Source: Lepidurus packardi
Lineage: Eukaryota; Arthropoda; Branchiopoda; Notostraca; Triopsidae
Direction: 5' to 3'
Assembly: GCA_023053545.1 (NCBI GenBank)
Contig: JAKZAN010000006.1
Coordinates: 11,787,412 to 11,851,411 of the forward strand
Length of the DNA stretch: 64,000 bases
The position numbers and the translations under genes are program-made. Shown here piece by piece: positions 36,823 through 49,100 of this stretch (the stretch's first letter is position 1; each line of letters starts with the position of its first letter). Below the pieces are notes generated by a model, which ran no database searches, was not told where the DNA came from, and worked only from the letters and a program-made list of their open reading frames with translations.

Positions 36823-38182
36823 TGTAGCGATCTAGCGAATGACCCTTTTCAAATCGTTGGTCTTGTTTAATTTGCATGTTTGGGAGTAAGTGGCGGATTC
36901 TTGGCGAAGGGCAAGGTCGGGTCAATGAAGGACCAATGTTGAAAGAAGCATATTCGCTAAGAACGGACGCCAAGTGGTATAAAAAGACGAGCAAATTTAA
37001 AGGAAGGGGAGTCCAGTTTTTGATAGTAAAGGAAATACAGCATTCGGAAAAGGCGAACAGCGACATTTTCCCCTTGGGTCACGACAGGTCGCATTGTTGG
37101 AGGTTCTGTCCCGGTCTTCCAGTTTCTTTATCCAATCTAGGATTCTTTCTAGCGTAGCCCCAACTGGATCATGTATGGCGGTCTCATATCTTGTAGCATC
37201 ATGATTTGGATAGAGAGCTGTAGGCATGCTTAGAGCCTGACCCGGAGGATGCGTCACCGACAGAGCCGGAGCCATAATGCCGGTCTCATATGGGTTGGGG
37301 AGGATTTTTTCAATGCGGTATACCAGCCCCAAGAAAGTCTCCATTGTTGTAGGCTTGTGTGAAATAATGGACGCTGCTACATCGGGCCTGCAGAGAACCT
37401 TGATAATCCGATTAATCTGTTCGCCCTCGGTTAACTGAACGGGACATCTTTTACATAGTTTTAATTTTGCATTTGCATACACGTAATTGTTTGCTGGTTC
37501 TTGTGAAAGCTGACGATTCTCTATGAGATGACTCCACTCTTCCAAGGTGAGCGCCCTCCCAAATGCCTTCACAATACCTTTCTTCCAAGCGTCCCACGTT
37601 TTATGGCCATATCCCTGCGTCTCTTGCCAATACCATACCGGTCCAGCAATCTTTCCTAAGGCCGCACGCAAGTGACAATCTTCCGTCCACTTGCCCGACG
37701 CGGTGTACAGTCTCCAACCACTGCTCCACATTTTCGTGCCTCTCGCCGGAAAAAGTGGGGATGACCGCAAGCCTGCTGGAACTAATTTTCGGACCAGGCT
37801 CCTGACGCACGAGTATTTTTTGTTGCAAGAGTTTTTAGAAACTCTAGCTGACTCTCGAAAATTCTTTCCATCGGCATTGTGCTAGTCGGTGAAAGAAGCT
37901 CGGTTTGGTGTTCCTCTGGACTGACAGTTTTCCCCGCACCTTGGGACCGAGTGTGCGTAACGGTTCTTGCATGACTCGGTTATTCACCTCGAATAACTTC
38001 ACTCAAATCACAACTAATATCACTAAACGGGGTGTTTTCTGAGTTCATCCCGCTTCTGACACCAAAGATGTCCCGGTTCGCTTTTTCTTAATGCTTTACC
38101 GCCCTTCTCCAAGAATCCGGCACTTACTCCCAAACATGCAAATTAACCAAGACCAGCGTTTTGAAAAGGGTCATTCGCTACA
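36823..38182 (-). mobile_element. Short LTR-type retroelement with gag, ends in inverted orientation
   Basis: 1,360 bp inserted in the endonuclease of the non-LTR element and flanked by GTAT (36819-36822 and 38183-38186). Read on the minus strand, 38182 to 38069 looks like a 114-bp LTR (TG...CA). It is followed after 4 nt by a primer-binding site TGGTGTCAGAAGCGGGA (38048-38064), which fits the 3' end of tRNA-Leu. A gag-like frame follows (37828 to about 37000) with one frameshift near 37690: FSGERHENVEQW, then HLRAALGKIAGPVWYWQETQ. The other end (36823-36909) repeats the first about 80 bp of the LTR but in opposite orientation. No pol seen. Confidence 0.7.
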
Positions 38183-38369
38183 GTATAAAGCCTCACCTAG
38201 CAGGCTTACGCACCTATATTAGCGAAATGCTTAAAAAAACAGATGTAATATTTGTGTGTGAAACATGGTTAAATACTGAACATCATGTTAATATTAAAGG
38301 GTGTAATACATATAGGAAGGATAGGAATAGCGGAACCAGGGGAGGTGGAATTTTATGTTGGGTTCGTAA

Positions 38370-38705
38370 CAGGGGCGTCGCGAGGGGGAGGGGTTGGGGG
38401 GGGGGGTTGGGGGGGGGGGGGGGTTGGGGGGGGGTGCACCCCCCCCCCCCAATAATTGGCCAAAAACCGATTCAGTAAAATTTGGGTCGCCGTCGGTAAA
38501 ATTCGGAAAATGAAAATAAAACGAGGATTATTCAATAAATCTCGTAAAATTAAAGGAAATAACTACGATAATAACTGTTTAAATCTTTAATAGTCGATAG
38601 AAAATATAAGATAGAAACTATAATACAGTCGGTAAAATCGTCAACTACAGTCGGTAAAACTAAGGTCTCCACCCCCCCAATGGAAACCCCCTCGCGACGC
38701 CCCTG
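38370..38705. mobile_element. hAT-type MITE with G/C homopolymers and 8-bp target duplication
   Basis: 336 bp with termini CAGGGGCGTCGCGAGGGG and the reverse complement CCCCTCGCGACGCCCCTG. It is flanked by GTTCGTAA (38362-38369 and 38706-38713). Long G and C runs lie at 38390-38450. Removal restores the endonuclease frame of the host retrotransposon (WVRN/TIEVDW). Confidence 0.87.
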
Positions 38706-39595
38706 GTTCGTAATACAATAGAAGTAGATTGGATTCAACTTACAAAATTCGGACACGGTGTATTAGGAATAGGTGGCATAAAAATCAAGTGGGAGGGTGA
38801 TAGTATTCACTTGTTAGGAGCCTATTTACAAGTAATGGCAGGGGAGTTGTACGCCATCAAAGAAGCATTAACAATTATAGAGAACTCGAGCGCAAACAAC
38901 TATCTTATTCTGTCGGACTCAAAAGCGGCCCTCGGCGCTATTGCTTCTTACGGAAGGAGGGCATACTTCGAGATAGTCTAAGAAATCAGGAGTAGAATAA
39001 TGACCTTACAAGCAAACAATTTTGACATCATGTTGCAATGGGTTCCAGCTCATGTAGGAATAGCAGGAAGTGAAGCAGCAGATAGGGCAGCAAAGATTGG
39101 CAAAGACTCCAACCAAATAATATTAAGAGACCTCACAAGACACGAGTTTTCGGCCGTATTTAAACAGAAACTAGAGGGAAAAGTACTACAGCGATTAAAA
39201 AAGAGCTCTTTTCAAAATTTTGTAGGATTCGCTCAAAACATCAGGACAGCCCCCTGATTGTTACATAAAAACAGGAAAGTATTAGTTGCTCTTTTGCGAT
39301 TGAGATGTGGACACGGAAGAACAGGATTATGGATCGACAGATTTAATCTAAAAAGAAATAGCACGTGTGATAGGTGTGGAGAGAGCGAAGATACGGTCGA
39401 ACGCAAGATTGTGGAATTTGTACCACTCATTTGAACGGGAAATACTAAAGAATTAAATGATAAAAGAGGGAATCGAATTTAAGCTCGAGAACGTATTGGG
39501 TTTTGGCAATCTTACAGAATACAAGCAATTCTTAGCCCAGTCATTTTTAGTTGATTACATAAGAGTTACAGGACTAGTCGATATTATTTAAGTGT

Positions 39596-40195
39596 TCGGT
39601 GAGGGTCGAAATTCTACCACCTTTCTTTAACATGCACTTCCCTAAGCACGCCCATCCCAATATAATAGTGTAAATTCGTGTTCGCACCAAAGTCAACCGG
39701 AGTTGAATAGACAGCGACACCTATTGTGAATGCAGCAGACGACGATGTAATGCCACTTCGCCTGTCGTCTTTAACAACACAAAGAAGAAGAAGAAGAAAC
39801 AACATTTTCATAATATTACTGTGGTGTGGGCATTAAAGCCGAAATTTATTGAATGAAACCTTGAAAGCATATTGGATATAAGTTATATATGATGAAAGTT
39901 TTTCTATCAACGTGAAAAAATCACTTCATTGATCCAGCATGGGAGAAGGTACTGGTATTGAAATATTTTAGTTTGATTCTCCGTGCCATCCTACTTCTTA
40001 GTTTAATCACTGCTCCACCCTTTATTTCTTTATTGTAATTTCTATAAATGTATTGTAAGTCTGTCGTGATCGTGGCAATTAATCATGACCAATAATCCCT
40101 GCACATTCCAAACAGTACGAACAAGGAAGTTTAAGCAGATTTATTGTTCGTTGTATAAGATACTTATTTCTTCTATACTTTGTGTGTGATTAAAG
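39596..40195. other. Region upstream of the sorting nexin coding exons
   Basis: Mostly AT-rich. A 65-codon minus frame at 39614-39811 begins with a Leu-rich stretch read from a GAA/TTC microsatellite and is probably not a gene. A possible first SNX exon is at 39939-39948. Confidence 0.4.
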
Positions 40196-43100
40196 TTCGT
40201 TCGTCGACTTCATGGGCCGAACCTGGTACTGCGGTTGGTTTTACCAGTGGAGGTGGAGTACGCCCTCCAAGTCCTGGCAGCAGTACAGGCAGTTTAGATT
40301 CCGAAGCAGGACCTTGCAGTCCCCTTCCGACGGATGTTTTACGGCCTCCGTTTCAAGTGACTCTCGACCATTTCGCTCCCGATGACCTCGAGTGCACCTT
40401 CCAAGTTTGGCGGGTAAAATACCTATTAATATATTTTATTAATAATTTTTATTAATTTTGTATTGCCTTTTTTTATGGTCCAAAGGTGGACAATCCAGTG
40501 GAGGGTAGTAAGGCGTGGCTAGTAAATCGCAACTTTGATGATGTAGCTTCAATGTGTGTCGCTTTGAATAGCTCAATAGACATGCGTGGCCTAATTATGC
40601 CTCCTTTACCTGTTTCCAAGAATTTCTTAACGCTGCATCCTATTCTCCAATCACAAGCATTGCTCAGGTAACTTAACCACTTTCATTTGTCTTCAATTAT
40701 ATAAAGTTTTAATGCTAATACGCCTATAGGTACCTGCAGTTGGTCTGTGAACACCCAGTTTTGGGTCGAAGCAAAATCTTAGAGCGATTTTGGGATGAAG
40801 GAGAAGCCAGACGACGTGTAAAAACAAATATTGCTTCTATAGTTGAGCCACGTCGTTTGGAACATAAAGATATTGACGAGTTCTTCAGCAAATCCAAAGA
40901 ATGGGTCATAGGTCAGAGTCACCAACTGAAAACCTTGGAAGAAAGCGCAACTGAGTACGTCATTGCTAATCAAAGTAAGTGGTTTTTCTGTATTTTTGTG
41001 CAATTTTGCATCGACAAATTCCACGGGTGATTACATCAGTTATTCATATAGGTGTCAAATGTCAATTGATGAAAATTTCTAGGGAAATTTCCGTCGGCTT
41101 TCCGTAATTTTGGGTTTATATTTGTTAAGGCAACGATATATTTCAAGTAGTTGATATTTTTTATCAACAGGTGTCATTGGTGTCATACCCTTAAATCATG
41201 AGAATTATGCAACTTGAAAGAGAAATGATAAAGAAATTTAACGGTATAAAATGAAAATGATTCTTAAAAAATATTGTAAAACGCTGCGTCAAAGATTTAG
41301 ATATATGATTTATTTAAACTTATTCCAGTTATGATAATTTAAATAAATCATGTATCCAAATCTTTTGACGCAGCATTTTAAGATATTTTCATTAAGATAT
41401 TTTTAAAATAAGAATTTATCAATAATATCGTTAAATTTCTTTTTAAATTTCAGTTTCAAGTTTTGTTTCAGCAGTTGAATATGCAAAATTTTGGAATCAC
41501 GATAATTTTTTTTTTTGGCTCTCTAAATTTTGGTGTGCTCACGTAGCGAGCAAAATTGGCAAAATGGTTCATTAATTTTCATTCCGTGTGGTTTTGGCGA
41601 GGTTTGCAATGCAAAACTTCGTTTTCAGTTATGCGGAAGGGGTTTGGGAAGATGAGGGGTGTCTCTTTGACTTTTATTGTCTTGAGTGTTTGGCTTTTAT
41701 TGTTTTTTATTGAATTTAATAAAATAACTTTTGTGGATTAATTTCCACATCGTTTTCTTCTTTTCCGTTTTCCAGTTCGTAAGTTCATTAACTTGGTATG
41801 ATTGAGCTCTGTTTTCCAAAATAATTCCATCTCTTCATATTGTAAAACAATACTTTCAATAAATACAAACTTTCAATCAATGAAGACAATATTGTCTTTT
41901 ATTGATTGAAAGTATGTTTCGTTTTAATGTTTACGTGTGGTGAAGGTTATTGGCCGGACTTCCTCGTGGAATGAATTAAAAATCGGGATTTTTTTGTTCG
42001 TTGGTTAGAATTCTCAGCCCAGTGTGGTCATTTGTCCACGGCCTTGCTCGCAGCAGGAAATGCCTCTCCAGATCGCAAGTTGACAGCTCTTCACCTCCAC
42101 CTTCGTCAAGCAGTCCTTCAGTTTAAAGTAAAGCAAAAAAGAGAGAACGAAACCTGCATGGATGTATTAATAGAACTTTAATTAACCCTGATTATCTCAT
42201 CTAACCTGCCACATTAGGAGACACAAGAAGGGCTTATTTCTGAGCAGCGCCGATGGTTACATGGTTCCGTGATGGAAAATTGGCTGCACATCCAAAATGC
42301 CCATCACATGCTAAACAATCGACTTCTTCTCCTTATTGAGTACGAAAATGCGAACAAAGCCTTAGCACGAGCCAAACCGCATCGCCGGGATGCGGTAAGT
42401 CTTCCATTTTCCATTCAAGTTTTACATTTTACAACATGTAGTATGCAAAGTGCCACAATCTGATGGCCTCCTTTTGTCAAAAGTGGCTTCGAAACGGTTT
42501 ATAAATGTGAAGCAACAGGGGCGATGACCCATTCGCTGGTCGTAGTCGACCATTGACTTGAAAACTGAGAAGGTACGAGTGTTATATGACTATCCTTAGG
42601 CTAAAACGCACCTGTCGTCCCGCTGGATCCAAAAAGAGTCTGTTTTTACTTGCCAATCTCCATTAACGGTACACACAGTTCACCACTGAGTCAGGATTTC
42701 GTATACGGAACGTTTTTTGTTCCTAGGGGGATAGTAAGGGTCAAGCTTAACCCCGTCTTGGCATTTGCTTATTTATTCTGAGGTCTCTATGAGGCCAAGT
42801 GGTGTCCCTTTACTACCCGGTTTTCTTTTTTTGCTGTATTAGATAAAACGAGCTTCCTTTTTCGGCAAATAGTCAAAGCATTGGTAACAATGCAGAAGGT
42901 AAAAGTCATGGAATAGAAGGAAAAGGTTCGCTGACAGGCTCGACGTAGCGGGACTAAGTACTCCGAAAGAGTGAATAGCATGAACTAGCTTTTTTGTGGC
43001 CCGTAAAACCTAAATATGCTCCTTTTAATTTGCCTTTGTAATAAAGGACATGCAAAGGTCGTTATGAGATTAACCAGGAATATCTTATGGGCGATTGCGC

Positions 43101-46100
43101 GTATAATGTTGCTGATTGTCAAATAACTTTGCTAAACATAATTTTACCCATTTTAGTTAAAACATGTAATTATCCATTCTTTAGATAGCCATTCTTTAGT
43201 TACATTTACAACATGGAAAGTAAATGTGTATACTGAAAATTAAGAATTAGAAACTTTTCCGTGTTAGACTTCCGTCTTTTAAGATTAGTGATTATGCGAC
43301 TATGTGTAGCGTATAGCCACAAACTTGGGTGAGACTAATGAACAGATATTAGCATTGGACATTGCTTTATAATCGTTTGATTTTGTTTTCAAATCTAAGC
43401 AACACAATGTTGAAATGCGCTCATGAAGAATCAAACAAAAAGTGTGAGAATAAGTCTGCACGCCCTAAACATGGACCACTCGGAGAATCTACGGCAGGTT
43501 TCTAAGTTTACGAAAATGTCAAGGCTTAAGATTCGGAAGTTCCAAGTTCTGACATAGCTTGGAAGTTTAGAATTTGGAAACTTTTTCAGTTTTTTTTTTC
43601 TTTTGGAAATTAAAAAGGAAAAAACTTCGTATTCCAGTTTTTTTATCACTGTAATTGGAAGTTGAGAAAAACTAAAAAAAATAGTCTTGTTTCTTGGAAT
43701 TAATTTACTACAGGTATTTGCTTCATTGTTTAGTAAATAGCTTTACAAAATAACTTCTCCAAAATTGCTTATTGTTTCTATCTGAACTTACGTGCTTCTT
43801 GACAAGTGCATAGGCACGATTGTTAAGTTTTTCGAGGGGTGAACAACGAACCACCCAAGATTTGGCGGAATGTTGTGTTGCAGTAGGAACGACCAAAGGC
43901 CCCGAAAGAAAAAGAAAATGCCAAATAAAGCATCATATCGGAGTTACGGGAATACTTAAAAGCTGTTATTATATTCCCTTTCGCCACCCACCCCACTTGT
44001 AAAGCGTGGTGCATAGCCTTAAACAGGAATCAAGGATGACCATCTGTCGATTTCAGTATGCTTCCTTTGTGTGAGTACCGTTGCATCTTGGCCTTTTACC
44101 TTATTGTGCACCACATTTCCGTCTTGGATCTCCCATATGGGCTTTGATATATTACAGTGCTCCAGGGTGGAAGCAAGGTCTGTGGTATCCCAAATCTCGG
44201 CTCTTCCAGGTCCAAGAAAATGTGAGAATCTTGTCCAAAGACGCAAGCAAAGGAGGAACAACCCTGCTCGACAGTGGTTGAACGTAGAAAGAGCGTCAGT
44301 CTTCCAGTTACTCTGCAAAGGAAAGGAGCGTGAATAAATCTTTAAGTTAAGATTCGTGCATATTTCTGCCAATGGCCGTGATTATTAGTCAAAGCTGATT
44401 AGGCGTTTGACTTTATTGAGCAATTAAAAGCTTGTGCATTCTGGTAAATCACGTTTGCGGCCGTTCGTTTCGAGATTCCATCATGGATACTCTGAGGATT
44501 TGCTTCGTTTTAGCGATTACAAGTTCTATGGTCCACGGAGAAGCCATTTCGGACCCTGAACCCAGTGCTGGGGTAGAAAGAGGCATTGTGGGAGTAAAAG
44601 TGGACCGGAACGGCGCTTCCTACATAATTAATCCCGAAATGGCGAAATATTTAATTGTGTCGCCGTCAAACCCTAGCGGCACGAAGCCCAACGCCATTTC
44701 TTTAGCCTCTTCCTATTACGTGAACGTGACTGCGACGCAGGGGGACTCCGGAATCTCCGGAAATTCCACCGTCTCCCTCCCGGTGCTGCATAGTATGGGC
44801 TATTTCAACGGTATTCCTGCCCATACGCGGGTTTCTACCTCGAATTTCGGTACAGCACTCCTTCCAGAGCGAGGTGAAAACAACGAAGAGCCTACCACAC
44901 CTCCCATTACTGAAGATTACTACGAATACGACGAAGAAGAAGAGGGCCAAAACATGGCTACGGAAAAACTCAACGTGGCAGTTTTGACGACCACGGAACT
45001 TATATCTTCACATCAGCCAGAAACCATACCCACTACTTCCAAAACAACCAGCGGTATTGAAATCATGTCCACCACAGAGAAGAAAAGACCAAACGAGCCT
45101 GGAAACCTGGATTTAGCGGCTATTTTAGCTCACGTAGGCCAAGAGTTAACCAGTAGTTTGCTCCTACCGTCGAATCAAGCCAAAGATCCTTCGAATTCAC
45201 CCTTGTCTTTCTTGAGTCAATGGTTTGGTGGTGGTAGCCCACAGAAGGCTGCTCCAAAACTTCCCCAGCGTCATGATTCTGACCATGCGACTCATTTGGA
45301 GCCACAACAAAACATTTTTAGCCTTTTTACACCCAAACAGCGGCTCAGACCCGGAGAAGATCTAGGAGACGACCAAACTTTCGATGGACCTCCGCCCATT
45401 CGTCCTAAACCCCTGTGGAGTACCTTAGACAGTGTGGTCATGCCCCCTAAAAGAGGAACCACTCCTACAAGAGCAACCACGCCCCCGATACCGTCTTATT
45501 CCTCCCACCCTCCACCCCCTGGTTTGAGTGTTAATAAACAGGATCTGGAGATTATCACAGCCCCGAATTTATGGCAAGTCTTCGTGTCATCCAGTCTTAA
45601 AGATGAAACACAAGCCCCTCCTCCGTCAAGAAAAGGAGCGGGACGGTTCGGATACGTGGTTGATGCGGACGAAATTGCAGCGGCAGATCTCGTTACGATG
45701 GACCAGCCCAGTGGGGTGGAATGGGGACTGCCTCCTGCACCCTCCCGGTTAGGTATGTACCCCCCAGAGGATCAGCGAAACCACGCGTCTAATTCACCCA
45801 CTGGTTCTTCGGAATCTCCTTCGAGGGTCGTGGCTCCCGCTGTTGTTGAAACAATGAATTTGGAGCGGATGGACAAAGGCAGCACTCGTAATGACGATTA
45901 TTTGGGTCAGAAACCTTCTGGTGAAGTTCCAAGAGTAACTCACCGAGGACACGTAGCTAACCCATTACCAGACCTTCGCAGACGTAATAATTTGGACCTG
46001 GTGGTGTCTGGAAACCGCTTAAGAAATGCTCCTAACGTCCCATCATCCCCAAGCCAAGATTATTCCCTTTTAAATCCGTTGAGCGAAAATGTGGGACCTA

Positions 46101-49100
46101 AGAGACAGGAACATGTCTCTAACTCCGGGTTAAGCGCTCGCAGCAATAACTCTGTTCCGGCCTTGTTAGGTGTGGGGGTAAAGCAAGTTCTCAAGCCCCG
46201 TGGAGCACCCAAAGAAGATACATCTGATGAAGAGCTGAACCCAGGAAACCAAAACCACACCCCTTCTCATGTAGCTTATGTCACTAATAGTTCTGTTTGG
46301 GAGACAGCCGCTGGTGCAAACGCGGATTTAAATCAAAGGGTTTTCGAACCTCATCAAGATGAAAGTGATGAAAATGAGCAGGATGAAAGTGGAAGTGAAG
46401 AGGAGAAGGAGGAAGAAGAAGAAGGGAAATTGAAAAAATCTCAGTTACATTACGGTGAAGATTTCTATAGGGATTTATGGAGCACTAGGGACTACGCCCA
46501 ATCACGCCAGAGTTATTCAGCAGATCACGTCTGGGAAAAAGACGATTTAAAAAACCATCGAGATGAAAATGAAGAACAATTTGAAGAAACCGATACGAAA
46601 TTTGAGGAAGATGGAAATGAAGAACAATGGGAAGAAACTCATACGAAATTGGAGGGAGATGGAAATGAAGAACAAGATGAGAAATCCCAAGAAGAAGAAA
46701 GTGCAGAAGAAAAAAAATCCGAGGAAGAAGTTAGGGAAAAAATTGAAATATTCAAAGAAGTAGAAACTGAACAGGGCGATCTTTCAGCAGAACCAATGGC
46801 GGATGCCAGTTTGGACCTCCTCTCTACCTTTCTCGCAAAAGCCCCAGGTCCAGCGCTGACAACAGCCACGCCCCCAAGTATTCTAGCTAGAGCCGGTCTC
46901 CCTTCGTTTTTCGGCCTGGGCGCTTTACATCATCTCAACGTCGAAGACATGGAAGATCACTCGGCTTCAGCTGAAATCACCACAATGGCTTCTACGTCAA
47001 GTACAGCCCCATCCACTTTCAGTCCCACCACTACTCTGCACACTACTACGGTGGAAAGTAGCACAGTTACCAGTACTCCAGTATTGTCTAATCGCAAAGA
47101 CGAGTTTGAAGAAGAGTTAGCATACTTCGAGGAAGAAGAAATTGCCATGTCTGACGCAGAAAGAAGTCAAAACGAGGATGATGCCCCGAATAACGACCTT
47201 AAAACCGTTTTCCCCCCCGCAGTAACTACCTTCCCCTTTCCTCTCGCAGTACCACCCAACCGTACCAGCCACCCTGAAGTACCTTCAACTCCTCTGGTTG
47301 TGGTCCTCGAGAAAAATGACGTCATGACCGCCAGCTGGTCTTTGGAATCCCTTGCCTATGTAACCGTGGGAATCCTAACGGGACTGGGACTGCTCATATT
47401 CTGCTTGGGGGGATTGTATTTGCGTTGCAAGCACCAACCTAGTCGTCTCATTTCACGTATTTTCCAGAGCCGGGATGAAGATACGTTTTCCAAGATTTCG
47501 TCCGCGCCACCTACTCCTCCTCCGACACATTATCCCCGAAATCGTTCCTTGTCGTCTTCATTTGTGATACCGGAAGGGGCGGATATCGGGGGCGGAGTCT
47601 TACAAGACCCTAGGTTCCTTGAAGCTGCCTTTGGCAAGCAGAAATTGGGGTCGTGGTTCACGGGACGCCACACGTTACCATCAAATCTTACGGGAGTCGT
47701 GGACAATCCCAAAGAGGGCAGTTGCGTAGCCACGCCTCGTCCGCTCCGCTCAGAACACGCGTTACCCATGAAAGCATACTTCACAGATGGACAGTGTGGT
47801 TCGACGAGGGATTTGGTCTCATTAGGGGCCAACAGCCGACGCGCATCGACATCGTGGCTACATCATTCTTTCCGAGAGGCTTCATCGCACGAGTTTGCCC
47901 TGCAGCAGTCTGAGGAGATTTACGGCGAGAAGTCGGCGGAAGAAGAGACGGAAGTAGTGATGGTGGTTGAAGATGAGCGCGAACGCCCTCGGTCATCCAC
48001 GACTACGCTAAGATCGCCCCAGTACGTGTACAAGAGTAGCGACGCCGAAGAAAAGGGAGATTGTGGCGAAGAAGAGAGAAAGTATCATCGTATCATCGTC
48101 AGTGGACAAAGGGAGGGCAGAGGAGGGTCTGTTACTGGCTCGCATGTCAGTCTCCTTTCCACGGGCTCGGTTTCCCATCTCGACGCACCAGATGGAGACA
48201 GACTTATTTAATTTATTTCTACAAAAAAGAAACTTATTAACCTACTTTGTGATGTGATATTTTTGGAGTGATGCAGAAGGAAATTAATTTGCTGCTGTAC
48301 AAAGTTGTGTAAACCCTCCTTTATAGGCTTAAGTGAGGGTTTCGATTGGGGGTAATGGGTTTCCTCACTAAAAGTATGAATTCTTGTTCCTGGTTTTTCA
48401 GTTTCCGTGTCCTGGGAAATGGTTTGGATACTTACGAAGTGACGTTGGTAAATTGAATTAGCCGCCTTTCACAAATAGATTTGCTTGATTCATTTGCTTG
48501 GAGTTCGTTTTTCACTCCCTTTAGTTTTAGTTTTACTTTATTCAGATTCCAATATTCGTGTAAAGAGGCCAGTGGTAAATTTACATAGTATTAATTATTG
48601 AAATGCAGTTAGTAATTAAGATATTAGCGTTTAATTATTCAAATAAAACTATATTAAAGTGTAGTTATCTTATTAGTTATTCTTAGTGAGCTTAAGGCTC
48701 TCGTATAGCTTATTGATGGGAACGAGTCACAGATGGCACTGGTGTTTGTTATTGTTTTGTGAAAGCCTTGCACGAGAAGGTGAGAATAAATAAATAAATA
48801 GGTAATCATAAATAGAAGGTACTGCTACTAAGTTATTGTGCTTATTTGAACTTCGGAGATGTGTGAAAAACTGTCATTTTACGGGAATAAGTTCGTGTTT
48901 GGTACTAGTAAGCATAATACAAGCTGTGCCAGAAAGCTGAGGTGCTAGAGCTTAGACAAACGAGACGTAGTAATTTAGCTTAACGGGTTTTCAAGTGTTC
49001 GGTTTTTATTGTTCACAAAATCATATTAAAAAATGGGAACCCCCGTTTTCTATTCGCAGGCGGAACGGACACGCAGTTTGGCTGAACGTTCGCTAGAAGA

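Larger units (their letters stand above)
30561..39595 (+). mobile_element. Decayed non-LTR retrotransposon with RNase H, interrupted by three insertions
   Basis: Pieces of one plus-strand element: 30561-30981 (start of ORF1, MTSSVEAMDSDWSEEDLLEG), 35817-36822 (rest of ORF1 and start of the endonuclease), 38183-38369 (endonuclease) and 38706-39595 (RNase H and tail). ORF1 includes a CCHC zinc-knuckle region (RCYKCQRFGHISLSCTAKER, then CGFCEEEHRTSGC) near 36195-36300. The endonuclease starts VAWNARS near 36799 and continues IKPHLAGLRTYISEMLKKTD and FVCETWLN. RNase H is seen as GELYAIKEAL, LILSDSKAALGAI and LQWVPAHVGIAGSEAADRAA. Most of the endonuclease and the whole reverse transcriptase are missing. 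Frameshifts (about 30915) and stops (36018, 38980, 39255) mark it as dead. The 3' end is approximate. Jockey/I-like group by inference. Confidence 0.82.

Noticed and set aside
39614-39811. 65-codon minus-strand frame with Leu-rich start
   Set aside because: The Leu run comes from a simple GAA/TTC repeat; no splice or family support.
44432-44482. Longer N-terminus of the nested gene
   Set aside because: Opens with TTG; the ATG at 44483 gives a proper signal peptide. The same reasoning (TTG or GTG opening) moved the starts of SLX1, CCDC86, Pax, LHFPL and the Ig-FN3 gene.
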